A stretch of DNA of 64,000 bases from an uncultured Flavobacterium sp. (GTDB lineage: Bacteria > Bacteroidota > Bacteroidia > Flavobacteriales > Flavobacteriaceae), in assembly GCA_937773775.1 (NCBI GenBank), contig CALJVL010000046.1, positions 1 through 64,000 on the forward strand, in the 5' to 3' direction. The position numbers and the translations under genes were made by a program. How positions within the stretch are numbered: position 1 is the stretch's first letter; each line of letters opens with the position of its first letter. Shown piece after piece: positions 32,056 to 41,354 of this stretch. The notes below the pieces were generated by a model. The model was given only the letters and a program-made list of their open reading frames with translations, was not told the DNA's origin and did no database searches.

Positions 32056-33306
32056 TTATTGAGTACTTAATGCATCCTTCGTCTTGATGTACATGGGCTC
32101 ATCATCATGCTTGTTAAGTAAAGTATTTGCAGCTATCAAACCATAACAAAGACTACCTTTCGCACCTACACCATTCATTCCTCCTATAACAACAAGACTA
32201 TTGTCAATTTTATTCTTGACAGCTGTCACTACTGGGATTTTTGATGCTGTTAGTGAATACACACAAGAGTGGCCATGAACATATTCAATATCTTCTTTCT
32301 TTAGAGAAATATTTATTGCTTTTAAGTACTGATACAACTCTTCTCCAGACCATTCTATATTTTCAGCAGACGGCTTTATACCCCAACATTCATCCATGTT
32401 TTCAATACTATTATACACAGCGTGACCGCCTGTTTTAAAAATAGGAGAACCATCATCGTCAATACTGTCAATCATTGCATAGAACATATTGCCATATTGA
32501 TAAAATAAGGGTACCGACAAACGTATTGTTTCTTTCTCTTGATCAGTAAATGTTTTATAAGTAGCTTTTTTAATCTTAAAAAAAGCAGAAAATACACGAA
32601 CAGGGCTTATAAGCTTATCAAAAGAAGGTGCAATTTTCGTCAGTAATTTTCCGGTATAGGGACCTGCTGCTATAACTAGTTTTTCTGTCTGAAATGTTTT
32701 ACTTTTTTGGGTGTTAGAGTCGATTGTTTCAATCTCGTAGAAACTGCCTTTTTGGGAGATACTAATAATGGTCTGACTGAACAAAATTTCATTATTATGG
32801 TGCTTAATCGCTTTATGAAGTTTGGATATCAATACTTTGGGTTTGATCATTCCTGTATAATCTCGATATTCCCTAATTACGGTATCAGAGTTTTGAAGGT
32901 TCATTCCAAATACTTCCGATATGTTTTTAGCGGTTGCGACTTTATAGTTGTCCTGTTGTTTTGGGTGGCACAAAGCTTTGATTTCGTCTGTTCCAGTATC
33001 GTCAAAAATGTAGGTTACGGGATTGGTTACATAAATATCTTCCATACTGTGCAGCGCATCATTTTCGATTGTATTAAGAAATGAGATTAATCGCTTTGCT
33101 TCGGACACGGTCTTGTTGTGAATAAAAGAAAAAATATCCTCCTCCGGTCCTAGAGAACGAGAAATGCGCGACTCTCCATAGCTTGAGCCATAGGTGTAAA
33201 CGGGACCTTGCTGCTCAATCAATAGTACTTTTTCTCCATATTGCGAGAGCTGCCAAGCTGCAGAACTCCCCATTAATCCTCCTCCGATTATGATAATTTT
33301 TTCCAT
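32056..33306 (-). CDS. FAD-dependent oxidoreductase (DAO / sarcosine oxidase-like)
   Basis: IIIGGGLMGSSAAWQLSQYGEKVLLIEQ; YGSSYGESRISR; MNGVGAKGSLCYGLIAANTLL. Confidence 0.85.
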   Translation of the reverse strand: MEKIIIIGGGLMGSSAAWQLSQYGEKVLLIEQQGPVYTYGSSYGESRISRSLGPEEDIFSFIHNKTVSEAKRLISFLNTIENDALHSMEDIYVTNPVTYIFDDTGTDEIKALCHPKQQDNYKVATAKNISEVFGMNLQNSDTVIREYRDYTGMIKPKVLISKLHKAIKHHNNEILFSQTIISISQKGSFYEIETIDSNTQKSKTFQTEKLVIAAGPYTGKLLTKIAPSFDKLISPVRVFSAFFKIKKATYKTFTDQEKETIRLSVPLFYQYGNMFYAMIDSIDDDGSPIFKTGGHAVYNSIENMDECWGIKPSAENIEWSGEELYQYLKAINISLKKEDIEYVHGHSCVYSLTASKIPVVTAVKNKIDNSLVVIGGMNGVGAKGSLCYGLIAANTLLNKHDDEPMYIKTKDALSTQ

Positions 33307-33507
33307 AAATTTTAAATGTCATTTTTGTTGCAGATCAAGTCAGTTTTATTCACGCCTTTCAGTAATGGTATTAAAGCTTGGCTACTTTGCGATGTACTTA
33401 ACTAAGGAAGCCTTTACTTTTTATTAACGACTAATTCTTTAACTATAAAACTAACTTTAAATTAAGCTTAAACCCGCCAAATCGCCAAATCGATTTTAGC
33501 ACAAGTA

Positions 33508-34908
33508 TTATTTTGTTTGTGTTTGTACCCACTTCAAAATTTCTGTCAAAGCTGTTGGTGAAAATGTTTGTTCTATTGTTGCATATTCGTCAGGCGAACC
33601 TGTTTTGCATTCTTGAAATAAATGATTTAGGTTTGGCAATTCTTTTATTGTTACTTTTTTATTTCCAGCTTTTGCCAATGCTTCTTTTATTGCTTCCAAA
33701 TTTTCTTTTGGTGGAACTTGTAAATCTTTCTCTCCATTAATTGCTAAAACAGGACATTTTACTTTCTCCAATGCTGGTCTAGGATTGTATTTAATAAAAT
33801 ATTGCATCCACGGATTTGCAATTTGTTTGACTTGCAATTTTACAAAATCGTCATCACTCATTCCTTGCGGTTTTCCAGCGTTTGGATTATCTACTAAGCT
33901 TTGTTTTATAAAATTAGTTAAGTCAATATTAAGTTGCTCCATACTGTTTGACTTATTTACAATTTCAAATGCTTTTCTATTTGTTAATTCGGTTTTTTGT
34001 AAATCTTCTTCACTGACTCCAGAAGCTTTTCCAATTAATTTCTGTTGCAGTAAAAGTATTTGGTCCCCTTGTATTCCTGTACCCGCCAATAAAACGATAA
34101 AAGCCACGTCTTTTGATTTGCTGGCGACCATTGGTGCAATTAATCCACCTTCACTGTGCCCAATTAAACCAATTTTCTTTTTATTTATTTCTTTTCTTGT
34201 TTTTAAATATTCTATTGCACTTTCTACATCTGTTGCAAAGTCGGCAGAAGTTGCAGTTTTAAAATCTCCTTGTGATAATCCAGTTCCTCTGTCGTCATAA
34301 CGTAAAACTGCAATTCCATTTTTCGTTAAATAATCTGATAAAACAAGAAATGGTTTGTGTCCCAGTAATTCCTCATCTCTGTTTTTTGGCCCACTTCCAC
34401 TTATTAAAATTGCAACAGGAAAAACTCCGTCTTTTTTTGGCAATGTCAATGTTCCTGATAAATTTATCCTTGCTTTACTATTTTCAAAAGTTACGTCCTC
34501 TGAATAATAAGGGTATGGCTTTATTGGTTCTTGTGGTCTTACAAGTTTTTCTTTTTCAATTACTTCTTTTGATAAGTTCATCGCAAAGGATTGTCCAGCT
34601 TGTTTGAAAGTGCCAACTATAATGTTGTCTTTGCCTAATGCTCCTACATATACAATTCTTGCATTTTCGATTGTGATTGTCAAAATTGAGTTTTCAAAAC
34701 TTGTAGTTGTAGTTGGAATTCCTTTTGCTCCTTGGTCTGGACTATCCATTGTTGAGCTTACACCTTTATCCGTTTTAGTAACATTAAATACAAGCCTTAA
34801 TTGTGTTCCTTGCACTTTTAATACTCCATTCCACTGTCCTGTAATGTCTTGTGCTATTAAAGTAATTGAAGATAATAGTGAAATCAGTAAAATCGAAAAT
34901 GTTCTCAT
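33508..34908 (-). CDS. secreted alpha/beta hydrolase
   Basis: Signal peptide; VAILISGSGPKNRDEELLGHKPFLVLSDYLTKNGIAVLRYDDRGTGLS; GLIGHSEGGLIAPMVA. Confidence 0.9.
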   Translation of the reverse strand: MRTFSILLISLLSSITLIAQDITGQWNGVLKVQGTQLRLVFNVTKTDKGVSSTMDSPDQGAKGIPTTTTSFENSILTITIENARIVYVGALGKDNIIVGTFKQAGQSFAMNLSKEVIEKEKLVRPQEPIKPYPYYSEDVTFENSKARINLSGTLTLPKKDGVFPVAILISGSGPKNRDEELLGHKPFLVLSDYLTKNGIAVLRYDDRGTGLSQGDFKTATSADFATDVESAIEYLKTRKEINKKKIGLIGHSEGGLIAPMVASKSKDVAFIVLLAGTGIQGDQILLLQQKLIGKASGVSEEDLQKTELTNRKAFEIVNKSNSMEQLNIDLTNFIKQSLVDNPNAGKPQGMSDDDFVKLQVKQIANPWMQYFIKYNPRPALEKVKCPVLAINGEKDLQVPPKENLEAIKEALAKAGNKKVTIKELPNLNHLFQECKTGSPDEYATIEQTFSPTALTEILKWVQTQTK

Positions 34909-35269
34909 ATTAATTTGTTGTTTTTTAATTGCTTTTTGAGTTGTATCTGAAAATGAGCAAGGCGAAATAGCATAATATTCAGTAAGTTTTGCTTTTGATA
35001 GTCAGACATCTTTCTCCATGGCGAATAGCTCCTTCCTCGCTATAACTTTGATTGTTGAATTGTTTTCTTTGCCCAGTTTTACTTGCGAAGTCAGGAGACT
35101 TAGCAGACAGGGTTTTTTCTTTTGTAAATAAACACAAAATGAAAAAAGAAATAAGAATAAGTCACATTTTTATTTTCATAATTAATTTCGCTTTCTCGAC
35201 CTAAGCCAGTGTTTAGCCATTAATACACTACTCTTAAAAAGAGTCAACAACAAAAAAATAAAATAAAAC

Positions 35270-35404
35270 CTATATTACAATAAAAAAAAGTCCTAGGTAT
35301 ACATTATTCAAATTTTTCTTTAAGTCTTTTTTAATTAAAAGATGGTATAAAAGCCAACCAATATAGGCGATTACTAAGCCAATCACCATTACAACTCTTG
35401 ACAT
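35270..35404 (-). CDS. 44-aa predicted membrane peptide
   Basis: Not in the ORF track; minus-strand reading MSRVVMVIGLVIAYIGWLLYHLLIKKDLKKNLNNVYLGLFFIVI*. Confidence 0.45.
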   Translation of the reverse strand: MSRVVMVIGLVIAYIGWLLYHLLIKKDLKKNLNNVYLGLFFIVI

Positions 35405-35630
35405 AATTTATTTATTTTTTGTTTTATACAATTAATCTCTAGTTGTCTAATATGTCACTAATTTCCTTATTTTTTTTGAATAACCCCTAACTTTTCGCCA
35501 CTTTGAGATGGCTGGAAGTTCGTAAACGTTCAATTTTCGATTTAACGAAATCTTGATGCGAAACGTTAATTCCATTAAACTTTAGCTAGCTAAAAGCAGC
35601 TGCTAGCCGTCCAGTTTTTCAATTTCGTTA

Positions 35631-36017
35631 TTATTTCGTCCAATTCATTATTTGGTTTTTAAAACCTTCAAGTTTTATAAGGTAAAAACCTGAAAACAAA
35701 ATAATCCAAGTGATAAATACTAAAAACAATACAATTAGATTTATTCCATTTTCTGTATTTTCAGAGTACAAACAAATAAATCCTAGTAAAATCAGACCGA
35801 CAAAATTATAGATAAAAGCATTTTTTAAACTCATTGTAATAATTCCGGTTAAAAAATTCCACCCAATAAGTTTATCTTTAATAATTATTTTATTCGGCAC
35901 TTCAAATTCAATTGTAACTTGTTGAGCAAGTTCCAATTTTACAAAAATTGAATTATCTTTTTCCGAGTAACTGTAATCATATTTATCTAGAAAGTTTAAC
36001 ACTTTTTCTTTTTCCAT
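35631..36017 (-). CDS. hypothetical membrane protein
   Basis: 128-aa ORF with two hydrophobic segments; immediately downstream of 36021-36209. Confidence 0.65.
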   Translation of the reverse strand: MEKEKVLNFLDKYDYSYSEKDNSIFVKLELAQQVTIEFEVPNKIIIKDKLIGWNFLTGIITMSLKNAFIYNFVGLILLGFICLYSENTENGINLIVLFLVFITWIILFSGFYLIKLEGFKNQIMNWTK

Positions 36018-36020
36018 TTT

Positions 36021-36209
36021 CTATTTATGTTCTTCTCGATTATTTAAATCTCTAATATTTATTATCATTCCAATCATCAATAATAAGTTAGATACAATTC
36101 CCCAATAATTTCCGTTTTGCAAGTTCTTAAAATCTAAATTATAAGTGTTTATTATCAGTAGTATTATACTTACAAATAATAACAAGTGTGCTAATTTTAG
36201 TTTGTTCAT
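36021..36209 (-). CDS. small hypothetical membrane protein
   Basis: Start at MNKLKLAHLLLFVSIILLI; two hydrophobic segments. Confidence 0.6.
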   Translation of the reverse strand: MNKLKLAHLLLFVSIILLIINTYNLDFKNLQNGNYWGIVSNLLLMIGMIINIRDLNNREEHK

Positions 36210-36242
36210 TTTAATTAATTTAAATTTTTTCGTTCTGCCTAA

Positions 36243-36391
36243 ATAACGCACAGCACACCGCAGCTATACTCGGTTTTGGGATTAAATCTTGAGTTTTCTT
36301 TAGTTAATAATTTTTATTCCAAGTAACAAACCATGATTAAATTAAGCCGAATACCCAAATCCAGGAAAACAGCTGGTTGTGCGTAGTTCTT
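36243..36391 (-). repeat. attC-like imperfect palindrome (site C)
   Basis: TAACGCACAg..CAGCTAtactcGGTTTTGGGATTAAAT ... ATTAAGCCGAATACCCAAATCCAGG..CAGCTGgTTGTGCGTAGTT. Confidence 0.65.
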
Positions 36392-36393
36392 GA

Positions 36394-37143
36394 TTAAAAA
36401 CTCATTGACATTCCTATTCCTAAATTTTTTCCATTATAGACTGGTATAATTACACCATTCGCTTTTTTATTGCCACTGAATATATTTCGTTTCATCCATG
36501 GATGAATCCAATATGCAATTTTTGTACTTAGTATACCTATTCCAGCTCCAGCCGCAACATCCGTTAACCAATGTCTGTCATTATACATCCTGAAAAAACC
36601 AGTTCCTGCTGCAACAGCATAACCGGAAATACCATACCAAATTGATTCATCTTTGTATTCCTGAAATAAAAATTCTGCTCCCATAAAAGCAGTTGCTGTA
36701 TGACCTGAAGGAAAAGAATTATTGGAAGTCCCATCTGGTCTTTCAACATTTCCGGTGTTTTTTATGACATTAACTGTCGCACCCATAATTATGTATGCAG
36801 TTCCCAATATAATTGTTCTGTCTTTAAAATTATTTTTTCCTTTTATTCCTGTTGTATTCAATGCGTAAACTGAAAGAAAAGGAGCATATTGTGAAATATC
36901 GTCAATCGTAAATTTCTTATCAATATGCTCATTTAATTCGTTTTTTATATCTGAATTTATACCTTTTAATGTGTTACTTTCCAGACCAATGATTCCGTAT
37001 CCAATTAATACTGTTGGCATTATTAAACTTTTGTATTTAAATTTAGTATTGTTATGTATTTGTAAACTGTCAACAGTTTTATTTTGACCACATAAATTTA
37101 AGGTCAAGATTAAAGCAATAAATAAGAAATTATTTTTTTTCAT
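36394..37143 (-). CDS. phosphatase PAP2 family protein
   Basis: NVERPDGTSNNSFPSGHTATAFMGAEFLF ... YNDRHWLTDVAAGAGIGI. Confidence 0.9.
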   Translation of the reverse strand: MKKNNFLFIALILTLNLCGQNKTVDSLQIHNNTKFKYKSLIMPTVLIGYGIIGLESNTLKGINSDIKNELNEHIDKKFTIDDISQYAPFLSVYALNTTGIKGKNNFKDRTIILGTAYIIMGATVNVIKNTGNVERPDGTSNNSFPSGHTATAFMGAEFLFQEYKDESIWYGISGYAVAAGTGFFRMYNDRHWLTDVAAGAGIGILSTKIAYWIHPWMKRNIFSGNKKANGVIIPVYNGKNLGIGMSMSF

Positions 37144-37159
37144 TGGTTTTCTACAGAAT

Positions 37160-37303
37160 TACACATAACGTTCCCTTGCTACAAGAGGTTTGGGGTTAAA
37201 TTAAGCCTTATTTTCGGATTTGCCTAAACATCCCAAATACAAAACCATTTTCCCATTAAGCCAATTGCCCAAATCTCTTGTGGGCAAGTGTTAGTGGCTG
37301 GCT
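37160..37303 (-). repeat. attC-like imperfect palindrome (site D)
   Basis: CATAACG..CTTGCTACAAGAGGTTTGGGG ... CCCAAATACAAAACCATTTTCCCATTAAGCC..GCCCAAATCTCTTGTGGGCAAGTGTTAGTGGC. Confidence 0.7.
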
Positions 37304-37304
37304 T

Positions 37305-38567
37305 TTATCTTTCAATATAATCTAAATAGGTAATAGAATCCCGAAATAAGTAATTACCGTTTCCTTTTTCGAATGGATAATGTTTTTCGAAAATTTCGAA
37401 TTGTTTTAGCTTTACATATTCTTTATCATATTGTCCTTTTTCAAGTGAAAATACAGATTCTAATATTCTTTTAGCATTTTCTTCATCGCCAATTTCGAAA
37501 GGTATTTTATTTTGTAAAAAATGTAAAGATTCAGTTCTTGAAGGACCGTTTTTACTCAAATTACCTAATGAGAATTTATTTTTATTTTTGCTTTGTTTAA
37601 CATCATTTTCTATTCTATGAATGTAAGACTTCCGGATTGCCCCTGCAATTTTTGTGTTTTCTAAAAATTTTTTACCTTGTTCGAGATTAAAATTCATTCG
37701 TTTGAATAAGAAGTAAAATGGATATGAAGAAGTATTTCTTTGACAAGCAAATCTCAATAGTTCTTCAGCTCTGAAATCCTGTTTGTTTAATAAAAATTCT
37801 TTATATAAATCTTCTTCATATAAAACTGTAGATTTTTTTATAACTCTGGCTAACTCTGGAATATATCCAATTATCTTTACAGCTGGCTGTCCATCTTCTT
37901 GAATAGAATATCTATCAATAATTTTAATCTGTTTTAGTAATTCTTCATCTAATAGGAAAGTATTATTATCACTTATAATTTCCCCACTTTGCGAATTTAA
38001 TAAATGTGTATTTTCAATACCAATTTTTCCAATATTATCAAGTAATTTTAGCCATTTATTTGATTCTTCATCTTTTACATCTTGAATTAATTTTATTAAA
38101 TCTCCTGCTTTTATTTTAGTAGTTTTAGCACTATAGCGGAAATAAATATCTGAAGAATTTGTTTTTGAAGTGTCTTTAGTACAAATAATTGGTCTCGTTT
38201 TACTTTTTGCAGAGTATAATATTCCAATAGTTAGCCCTTTGTGATCAAACGTTCTTCTTTCAAACTGAATATAAGGTGTAAAAACTTCATTGATATAGTT
38301 TGTAATGTCAGCATCGTCAATATCTTCAAAATTATTTACTCCAATTATTTTATGAGGTTTGTTTTCAATTCCGAAAAATAATGCACCACCATTATTATTT
38401 GCAAAAGCTGCTAAAGATTTACAATAAGTTGCCCTTGATGATTCTGTTTGCCAATCAAAGACGCTTTTAAATTCAATGCAATATGATTCTCTTCTTTTAA
38501 TGATGTTATTTACATCAGCAACTGCAAAAAAATCATTTAACCATTCATCAGTTAATATATCTGTCAT
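37305..38567 (-). CDS. AlbA_2 (Schlafen-like) ATP-binding domain protein
   Basis: ESYCIEFKSVFDWQTESSRATYCKSLAAFANNNGGALFFGIENKPHKIIGV. Confidence 0.8.
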   Translation of the reverse strand: MTDILTDEWLNDFFAVADVNNIIKRRESYCIEFKSVFDWQTESSRATYCKSLAAFANNNGGALFFGIENKPHKIIGVNNFEDIDDADITNYINEVFTPYIQFERRTFDHKGLTIGILYSAKSKTRPIICTKDTSKTNSSDIYFRYSAKTTKIKAGDLIKLIQDVKDEESNKWLKLLDNIGKIGIENTHLLNSQSGEIISDNNTFLLDEELLKQIKIIDRYSIQEDGQPAVKIIGYIPELARVIKKSTVLYEEDLYKEFLLNKQDFRAEELLRFACQRNTSSYPFYFLFKRMNFNLEQGKKFLENTKIAGAIRKSYIHRIENDVKQSKNKNKFSLGNLSKNGPSRTESLHFLQNKIPFEIGDEENAKRILESVFSLEKGQYDKEYVKLKQFEIFEKHYPFEKGNGNYLFRDSITYLDYIER

Positions 38568-38724
38568 TTTAAATGTTTTATGGTTAGCTTACCACTTAAC
38601 TATTGCCAAACGCTTATTAGTGAGTGGCATTTTCTTTTTCTTCCATTTTTGAAATCTCAATATTAAGCTTACGCTTTTTAACCGAATTTAAAAGTAAAGT
38701 TTGATGATTAGTTATTATAAAAGT

Positions 38725-39111
38725 TTAAATTTCCAATCTGCCAAAATTCACTTCGATAAAAGAAACATATAAATTTTGTTCGAAAAAGTTGTCTAATTTA
38801 AGCTCTACATTATCGGCAAACTTCTTTTTTGATTTTATTCCATCGAATCTTGTATATCCTAATTCTTTGCGAAAAGAATGATTAACAGTTCTATTTATTT
38901 CGTTAATTCTTGCTCGTAAATTCCCTGTTTCTCCAATGTATAGAAGCTTATTATTTCCTTCATAAAGTACATAAACGCCTGGTTTATCAGGAATGGACTT
39001 TTCCCGCCAATTCTTATCTTTTTTAAATTTTATTTTTTCTGAAGAAAATAAATTTATTTCAGCTTGCGCTAAACCTTCATACAAGTCATTATTTTCAAAT
39101 AGATATTTCAT
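38725..39111 (-). CDS. GIY-YIG nuclease domain protein
   Basis: KPGVYVLYEGNNKLLYIGETGNLRARINE. Confidence 0.75.
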   Translation of the reverse strand: MKYLFENNDLYEGLAQAEINLFSSEKIKFKKDKNWREKSIPDKPGVYVLYEGNNKLLYIGETGNLRARINEINRTVNHSFRKELGYTRFDGIKSKKKFADNVELKLDNFFEQNLYVSFIEVNFGRLEI

Positions 39112-39117
39112 TTCAAT

Positions 39118-39318
39118 TTAATATAGATTTGGAATTTGTTGAGAAACGGCAATTTTGAAATTATCCATTAAGTCCGAAGAGTCAAATTCAATTTCATATA
39201 CAGTTCCGTCTTTTGTTGATATTTTTGAAAATCTAGTTCCGTGTTTTCTAATTATGCTTTCAAAAGCATCTAAATATCTTTCGCTTTTTTCGGGAATAAT
39301 AAAAGTGTGTACATTCAT
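39118..39318 (-). CDS. small hypothetical protein paired with the GIY-YIG gene
   Basis: Start at MNVHTFIIPEKSERYLDAFESIIRKHGTRFSK favoured; 7 bp upstream of the GIY-YIG ORF. Confidence 0.55.
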   Translation of the reverse strand: MNVHTFIIPEKSERYLDAFESIIRKHGTRFSKISTKDGTVYEIEFDSSDLMDNFKIAVSQQIPNLY

Positions 39319-39399
39319 TTCTTTTAAATTTAGATTGTAATATAAAAATATTTTGGTTGTTTTGGATTGTTGATTCTGAGTGTTGCTTGCCACTAACGT

Positions 39400-41119
39400 C
39401 AGTCTGTGAAAAAACCGTCGTTATGTTCTTTCAAATATAATGTATATTTCGAATATTAAAGCAAGAAAAGTTGTATATTTAATGATGCAACACATCACAG
39501 GAACTCCTCGCAATCAGCTATTTTTTTCTAGTTTAGAAGACACTATTTTACCGGAAAACCCCGTTCGTTTTATCGATGCTTTTGTCGAAGCATTGTCATT
39601 ACAAACTTTAGGTTTTTCTGTTCAAACCATTAAAGGGGAAGGTCGCCCGAGCTTTGATACTAAAATCTTTCTTAAAATCTATTTGTATGGTTATCTAAAT
39701 GGGCTGCGTAGCTCAAGAAAGCTAGAAAAGGAGTGCGCTCGCAATAACGAATTGCAATGGCTTTTATGTGCAATCATACCCAACTACCATAGTATATCCG
39801 ACTTTAGAAAACAAAATCCATTGGGATTAAAAAAACTCTTTAAACTCTTTGTTTCTTTCCTTAAAGATGCTGACCTAATTGGCTGTGAAATCATCGCTAT
39901 TGACGGCACAAAAAGCAGAGCGCACAACAGTAAGAAAGCAAACTTCAACCAAAAGAAAATAGAGAGACACTTAGCGTATATTGAAGAGCGAACCCAAGAA
40001 TATCTTGCCGAATTGGCTAAGAATGATCTACAGGATAATAGCATTGCAATCACAAAGATTGCAGAAAAAATAGAACGATTAAAAAAGAATAAAATACGCT
40101 ACGAACTTCTAGAAGACAAACTAAAAGAGAGTGGACAACCCCAAATAAGTACCACCGATCAAGATGCGAGAGCCCTTTTAGTTCAAGGAGTAGTAGTTGA
40201 GATAAGCTATAATATCCAAGCAGCAGTGGATAATAAGCATAATTTAGTTGTGGCTACTCACACCATAAATCGGAACGATCTTAACGCCTTAGGAGCTATC
40301 GCTTTGGAAGCAAAGGAAAATTTGGGACTAGATACTTTTACTGTTTTGGTGGATAAAGGCTACCATAATGGAAGGGAAATCGCCCAATGCATAAACCATA
40401 ACATCAGCACCATTGTAGCGCATCCTACGCCAGGAACAAGCAAAGAAAGCGTTACGCAACCCGATTACTTGGTAGCCAAATTTAAATACGATGCAGAAAA
40501 CGACAGCTATACGTGTCCCCAAGGAGAAACTTTAAAAACTACAGGAAGGTGGCATAAAAAAAGTGGGCGAACAGAGCAAAGTAGTTATCAATTTAAAAAA
40601 TACCGAACCCCAGCCTGCCGGGAATGTCTTGTAAAACATCTTTGTACTGCTAGACCAGCAGGGCGGGAAATCGATCGGAGCCAGTACGCGCAAGCTGTTG
40701 AAGAAAACAACAAACGCTATCAGGAAAACCCACAATTATACCGAACACGACAAGAGATAAACGAACATATATTCGGTACTATAAAAAGACAATGGGGTTA
40801 TAATCACACTAATTTAACGGGACTAGAAAAAGTAAACGGAGAACACAGCTTAATTATGCTGGTTTATAACATCAAACGCAGTATCAATATACTGGGCGTT
40901 CCTGATCTGATTGCCAAACTCAAAAAATGGAACACACCTTACAGAGCACAAGTCTTGCTTTTGCTAAAAACGGAGTATTTAAAGCGAACTAACGCCCTTG
41001 ATTATTATCTAATGAAATTAGTAGCCTAAAAAAAGAGCCTTCTTAAAAGGCTTTATTTGACTTGTAGAACAGGAAAATTCAAGCTTTTTAATGGAAAAAG
41101 GAGGTTTTTTCACAGCCTG
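39400..41119 (+). mobile_element. IS1182-family insertion sequence, 1720 bp
   Basis: Terminal IRs CAGTCTGTGAAAAAACC / CAGGCTGTGAAAAAACC; 4-bp TSD ACGT at 39396-39399 and 41120-41123; contains one transposase ORF. Confidence 0.9.
39440..41029 (+). CDS. IS1182-family transposase
   Basis: GTPRNQLFFSSLEDTILPENPVRFIDAFVEAL ... GRPSFDTKIFLKIYLYGYLNGLRSSRKLEKECARNNELQWL. The track start is upstream of the likely MMQHITGTPRNQ start. Confidence 0.92.
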   Translation: MYISNIKARKVVYLMMQHITGTPRNQLFFSSLEDTILPENPVRFIDAFVEALSLQTLGFSVQTIKGEGRPSFDTKIFLKIYLYGYLNGLRSSRKLEKECARNNELQWLLCAIIPNYHSISDFRKQNPLGLKKLFKLFVSFLKDADLIGCEIIAIDGTKSRAHNSKKANFNQKKIERHLAYIEERTQEYLAELAKNDLQDNSIAITKIAEKIERLKKNKIRYELLEDKLKESGQPQISTTDQDARALLVQGVVVEISYNIQAAVDNKHNLVVATHTINRNDLNALGAIALEAKENLGLDTFTVLVDKGYHNGREIAQCINHNISTIVAHPTPGTSKESVTQPDYLVAKFKYDAENDSYTCPQGETLKTTGRWHKKSGRTEQSSYQFKKYRTPACRECLVKHLCTARPAGREIDRSQYAQAVEENNKRYQENPQLYRTRQEINEHIFGTIKRQWGYNHTNLTGLEKVNGEHSLIMLVYNIKRSINILGVPDLIAKLKKWNTPYRAQVLLLLKTEYLKRTNALDYYLMKLVA

Positions 41120-41354
41120 ACGTCTTGCTAGTAGGCGATGGTCGGGCTAAATAAAGCAATTGTTTTCGGATTATCACTAATTTCCCAAATACAAAACAAT
41201 CTTTCCATTAAGCCAAATCCCCGACTATTGCTTACTAGCTGTTGGCAGAAGTTTTTTTTAATTCTTGTGTGATTTTTTTACTAAAATTCGGTTCAATAGA
41301 ATTTATAAAATGTAACCAACCATATATTCTATCACGAGTAATATCTATTTCGCT

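Larger units (their letters stand above)
39385..41251 (-). repeat. attC-like imperfect palindrome (site F), split by an IS1182-family insertion
   Basis: Removing 39400-41123 gives GCCACTAACGTCTTGCTAGTAGGCGATGGTCGGGC ... CCCAAATACAAAACAATCTTTCCATTAAGCC..CCCGACTATTGCTTACTAGCTGTTGGCAG. Confidence 0.7.

Noticed and set aside
34950-35210. Noncoding segment with cgaagtcaggagacttagcagacagg and several small inverted repeats
   Set aside because: Looks structured but no consistent model or match to the array sites could be built by eye.
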